Notes under the pieces: generated by a model
What the model saw: the letters and a program-made list of their open reading frames with translations, nothing else
The model's database searches: none
Told to the model about the DNA's origin: nothing
DNA from: Bacteroidales bacterium
Lineage (GTDB): Bacteria; Bacteroidota; Bacteroidia; Bacteroidales; GCA-2748055
Direction of reading: 5' to 3'
Assembly (NCBI GenBank): GCA_029934875.1
Contig: JAOZLK010000101.1
Location: 1,389-10,269 of the forward strand
DNA length: 8,881 nucleotides
Program-made: the position numbers and the translations under genes
Shown: positions 6,930-8,881 of the stretch, piece by piece
How the letters are laid out: each line of letters opens with the position of its first letter
Numbering within the stretch: the first letter of the stretch is position 1

Positions 6930-6976
6930 GATAGCTTGGGATCAATTCTGATCTAATATTACCGTCATAAGCTATC
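6930..6976. promoter_or_regulatory. Nested inverted repeat immediately upstream of the CotH gene
   Basis: An outer perfect 8-bp inverted repeat, GATAGCTT (6930-6937) with AAGCTATC (6969-6976), encloses an inner 5-bp stem, GATCA (6940-6944) with TGATC (6949-6953), around ATTC. The outer repeat ends 5 bases before the ATG at 6982. It could be a leader RNA structure limiting translation, or a binding site. No clear TAnnTTTG promoter was found near it. Confidence 0.4.
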
Positions 6977-6981
6977 TGGAA

Positions 6982-8881
6982 ATGCCCAAAGGACCTATTC
7001 TTCTAATCTTCCTGTTTATATTTAGTCAGGCCTTAAAATCACAGCTTCTCATCAATGAGATCCAGGCTTCCAATATAAGCACCCAGCTAGATCCGAGTGT
7101 TAACTACAGGCAATGGATAGAAATTTACAATGCCGGAAACTATGGCATTGACCTTTACGATTATTATATATCGGATCAGGCAGGCGAGCCTCAAAGATTC
7201 AGGATATATGAGCACATCTATGTCGCAGCAAAGAGCCGTGCCATTATATGGCTCGATCCGGACAACAGATACTATGGAGGGCTGAAGTTGGACATGGACG
7301 GAGGGGAACTTAGCATTGCAAATTCTTACGGCGAATTAGTCGATCACATTTCCTACTCTCGGCAATACATCGATATTTCTTTTGGGCGAGAAACAGATGG
7401 TGCTGCGGATTGGTGCTTTTTCCAGGACCCTACTCCCGATCATTCAAATAATACCACAGGCTTTTACAATGAATCGTTCCCCGATTCTTTGATTTTCTCC
7501 CTGCCAGGAGGCCTTTATTCGGGCCCGCAGGTGCTAAGCCTTTCAACAAGCTCCTCTTCAGTAGAGATCAGGTATACCACCGATGGATCCTGGCCTGGTA
7601 AGTCGTCCCGATTGTACCAGTCGCCCATTGGCATAAGCTCCTCCATCGTCATCAGGGCCCGAGTATTTGAGGAAAACAAATTACCCGGAGAGGTGATGAC
7701 AAACACCTATTTTCTGAATGAGGAATCTTCCATACCAATCATCTCCATATCCACAAATCCTGAAAATTTTTTCAGTGGGGGCATGGGAATATATGTGGAG
7801 GGCTACCGGGGAATCACTGGTTTATGCTCTGAAATCCCGGTGAACTGGAACCGTGATTGGGAAAGACCCATTAATATTGAATATTTTACCACTGATGGGG
7901 AGCAGGTCATTAACCAGATGGCCGGAACAAAGATTTTTGGGGGTTGTTCCCGAACTGCCTCTTCTAAATCCTTGGCACTTTATGCGAGAAAGAGGTATGG
8001 AGACAACTCTTTCAGTCATCAGTTTTTTTCTTCAAAGCCGGTGGATGAGTTCAAAGGACTGGTGTTGAGGAATTCGGGCAATGATGCATATTATTCCATG
8101 CTCAGGGATGGCTTCATGCAAAGTCTTGTTATGGGTAAAATGGATATCGATTACCTAGGTTACCAACCAGCTAATGTATTTGTCAACGGTGAATACTGGG
8201 GGATACTCAATGTGCGGGAAAAGATAAATGAGCACTATGTGGCCAGTAACTATGGCATAGACCCGGACCAGATCGATATGCTGGAAAAGGAAGCCTACTT
8301 TGATTGGGGCAAGGTGATCAGCGGGGTGGGCGATCTGTATGCAGACCTTATTGATTTCGTCGACCAGAATGACCTGTCGGAGGAAGCCAATTATGAACAT
8401 GTCTCAAGCTTAATGGATGTGGATGAGTTCCTGAACTACTACCTGGCAGAGATCTATTTTGAAAATGAAGACTGGCCCCAGAATAACATAAAGTACTGGA
8501 GATACCATGGAGAAGGAGGGAAGTGGAGGTGGATTCTTTTCGATACTGATTTTGGATGGGGATTATTTCCCAAATCCGGCAATTCTCTTCAATGGGCAAC
8601 AAGAGGGGCCACCGACGACAAATTAGTCAGGGCCTTACTTGAGAACGAAAACTTTAAGAATGAATTCATTCAAAGGATGGCGGGCTTTATGAACACCGTT
8701 TTTCATCCTGATACGGCTTTGGCGGTCCTGGACAGTATAGCCGGGATAATAGAAGCTGAGATTCCCAGGCATGCACAGAAGTGGGGAAGACCTGACATAA
8801 ATCAGTTTGAATATCAAACACTGAATAAAATGCCCAGGTTTGCACTTACACGCCCCGATAGCGTCAGGAGGGATATGAAGC
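6982..8881 (+). CDS. Secreted lamin-tail-domain/CotH-kinase protein (truncated by window edge)
   Basis: The frame stays open from ATG 6982 to the right edge (633 residues). The nearest upstream in-frame stop is at 6949-6951 and no other ATG lies between, so the start is firm. Residues 1-20 form a signal peptide with probable cleavage Ser20|Gln21. A lamin-tail domain follows (about 22-137): LLINEIQASN, WIEIYN, then LDMDGGELSIAN. A chitobiase/hexosaminidase C-terminal-like beta domain comes next (about 175-250; VEIRYTTDGSWP, IVIRARVF). The CotH kinase domain begins near 252, with LRNSGND (362-368), GEYWGILNVREK (403-414), LAEIYFENEDWPQNN (488-502) and DTDFGWG (521-527), the last two resembling the acidic metal/ATP-binding part of the family. 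CotH of Bacillus spores is a secretory-pathway protein kinase; Bacteroidota relatives of this layout are extracytoplasmic with unknown targets. Whether a T9SS sorting domain ends the protein cannot be seen. It is more GC-rich than the asparagine synthetase-like gene and separated from it by a transposon scar. Confidence 0.9.
   Translation, partial: MPKGPILLIFLFIFSQALKSQLLINEIQASNISTQLDPSVNYRQWIEIYNAGNYGIDLYDYYISDQAGEPQRFRIYEHIYVAAKSRAIIWLDPDNRYYGGLKLDMDGGELSIANSYGELVDHISYSRQYIDISFGRETDGAADWCFFQDPTPDHSNNTTGFYNESFPDSLIFSLPGGLYSGPQVLSLSTSSSSVEIRYTTDGSWPGKSSRLYQSPIGISSSIVIRARVFEENKLPGEVMTNTYFLNEESSIPIISISTNPENFFSGGMGIYVEGYRGITGLCSEIPVNWNRDWERPINIEYFTTDGEQVINQMAGTKIFGGCSRTASSKSLALYARKRYGDNSFSHQFFSSKPVDEFKGLVLRNSGNDAYYSMLRDGFMQSLVMGKMDIDYLGYQPANVFVNGEYWGILNVREKINEHYVASNYGIDPDQIDMLEKEAYFDWGKVISGVGDLYADLIDFVDQNDLSEEANYEHVSSLMDVDEFLNYYLAEIYFENEDWPQNNIKYWRYHGEGGKWRWILFDTDFGWGLFPKSGNSLQWATRGATDDKLVRALLENENFKNEFIQRMAGFMNTVFHPDTALAVLDSIAGIIEAEIPRHAQKWGRPDINQFEYQTLNKMPRFALTRPDSVRRDMK

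Larger units (their letters stand above)
6254..6981. other. Gene-free 728-bp region with transposon scar and hairpins
   Basis: No intact gene is seen on either strand. It holds the upstream region of the asparagine synthetase-like gene (imperfect -7 box TATAATTG on the minus strand, 6285-6292), an IS110-type transposase fragment (6392-6586), two close hairpins (6623-6637 and 6690-6702), two further hairpins (6818-6836 and 6847-6864), and a nested inverted repeat (6930-6976) ending 5 bases before the CotH start codon. Two short minus-strand frames (6606-6803 and 6883-7002) are open but not recognised. The plus-strand frame at 6387-6617 has no family likeness and lies opposite the transposase fragment. 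Confidence 0.7.

Noticed and set aside
7515..8817. Several minus-strand frames and one plus-strand frame (7853-8068) inside the CotH gene
   Set aside because: The CotH frame is continuous with recognisable domains throughout; the others are shadows.

Overview
The window looks like a piece of a Bacteroidota chromosome, probably marine or environmental. Four things in the sequence point that way. One large secreted protein ends in a type IX secretion (T9SS) sorting domain. Signal peptides are followed directly by Gln. Start codons lack Shine-Dalgarno sequences. Upstream regions carry TAnnTTTG boxes, the -7 element of Bacteroidota promoters. The content is that of an exopolysaccharide or capsule locus and its edge.

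Layout. 1-214 (minus): N-terminal part of a WecG/TagA/CpsF-family glycosyltransferase that runs off the left edge. 342-1352 (plus): a family 2 glycosyltransferase, divergent from the first across a short intergenic region with -7 boxes on both strands. 1637-4771 (plus): a 1044-residue secreted protein with a polysaccharide lyase family 14-like domain, three FN3 repeats, a LamG domain that appears nested inside a fourth FN3-like domain, and a T9SS sorting domain. 4781-6253 (minus): an AT-rich asparagine synthetase-like protein without the N-terminal cysteine nucleophile, convergent with the lyase gene (9 bp between stop codons). 6254-6981: a 728-bp region without an intact gene, holding a decayed IS110-type transposase fragment and several hairpins. 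6982-8881 (plus): a secreted lamin-tail/CotH-kinase protein cut by the right edge.

How the genes may work together (inference). The two glycosyltransferases would add sugars to a lipid-linked repeat unit. The asparagine synthetase-like enzyme could amidate or otherwise modify a carboxylated sugar. The exported PL14-like protein could bind or trim a uronate-containing polymer outside the cell, either the cell's own product or an environmental one. The CotH protein is separated by the transposon scar and may be an independent, more recently juxtaposed gene. Nothing here is a known defence system, CRISPR array or RNA gene. The most unusual points are the nested domain architecture and altered catalytic positions of the lyase-like protein, and the structured intergenic region.
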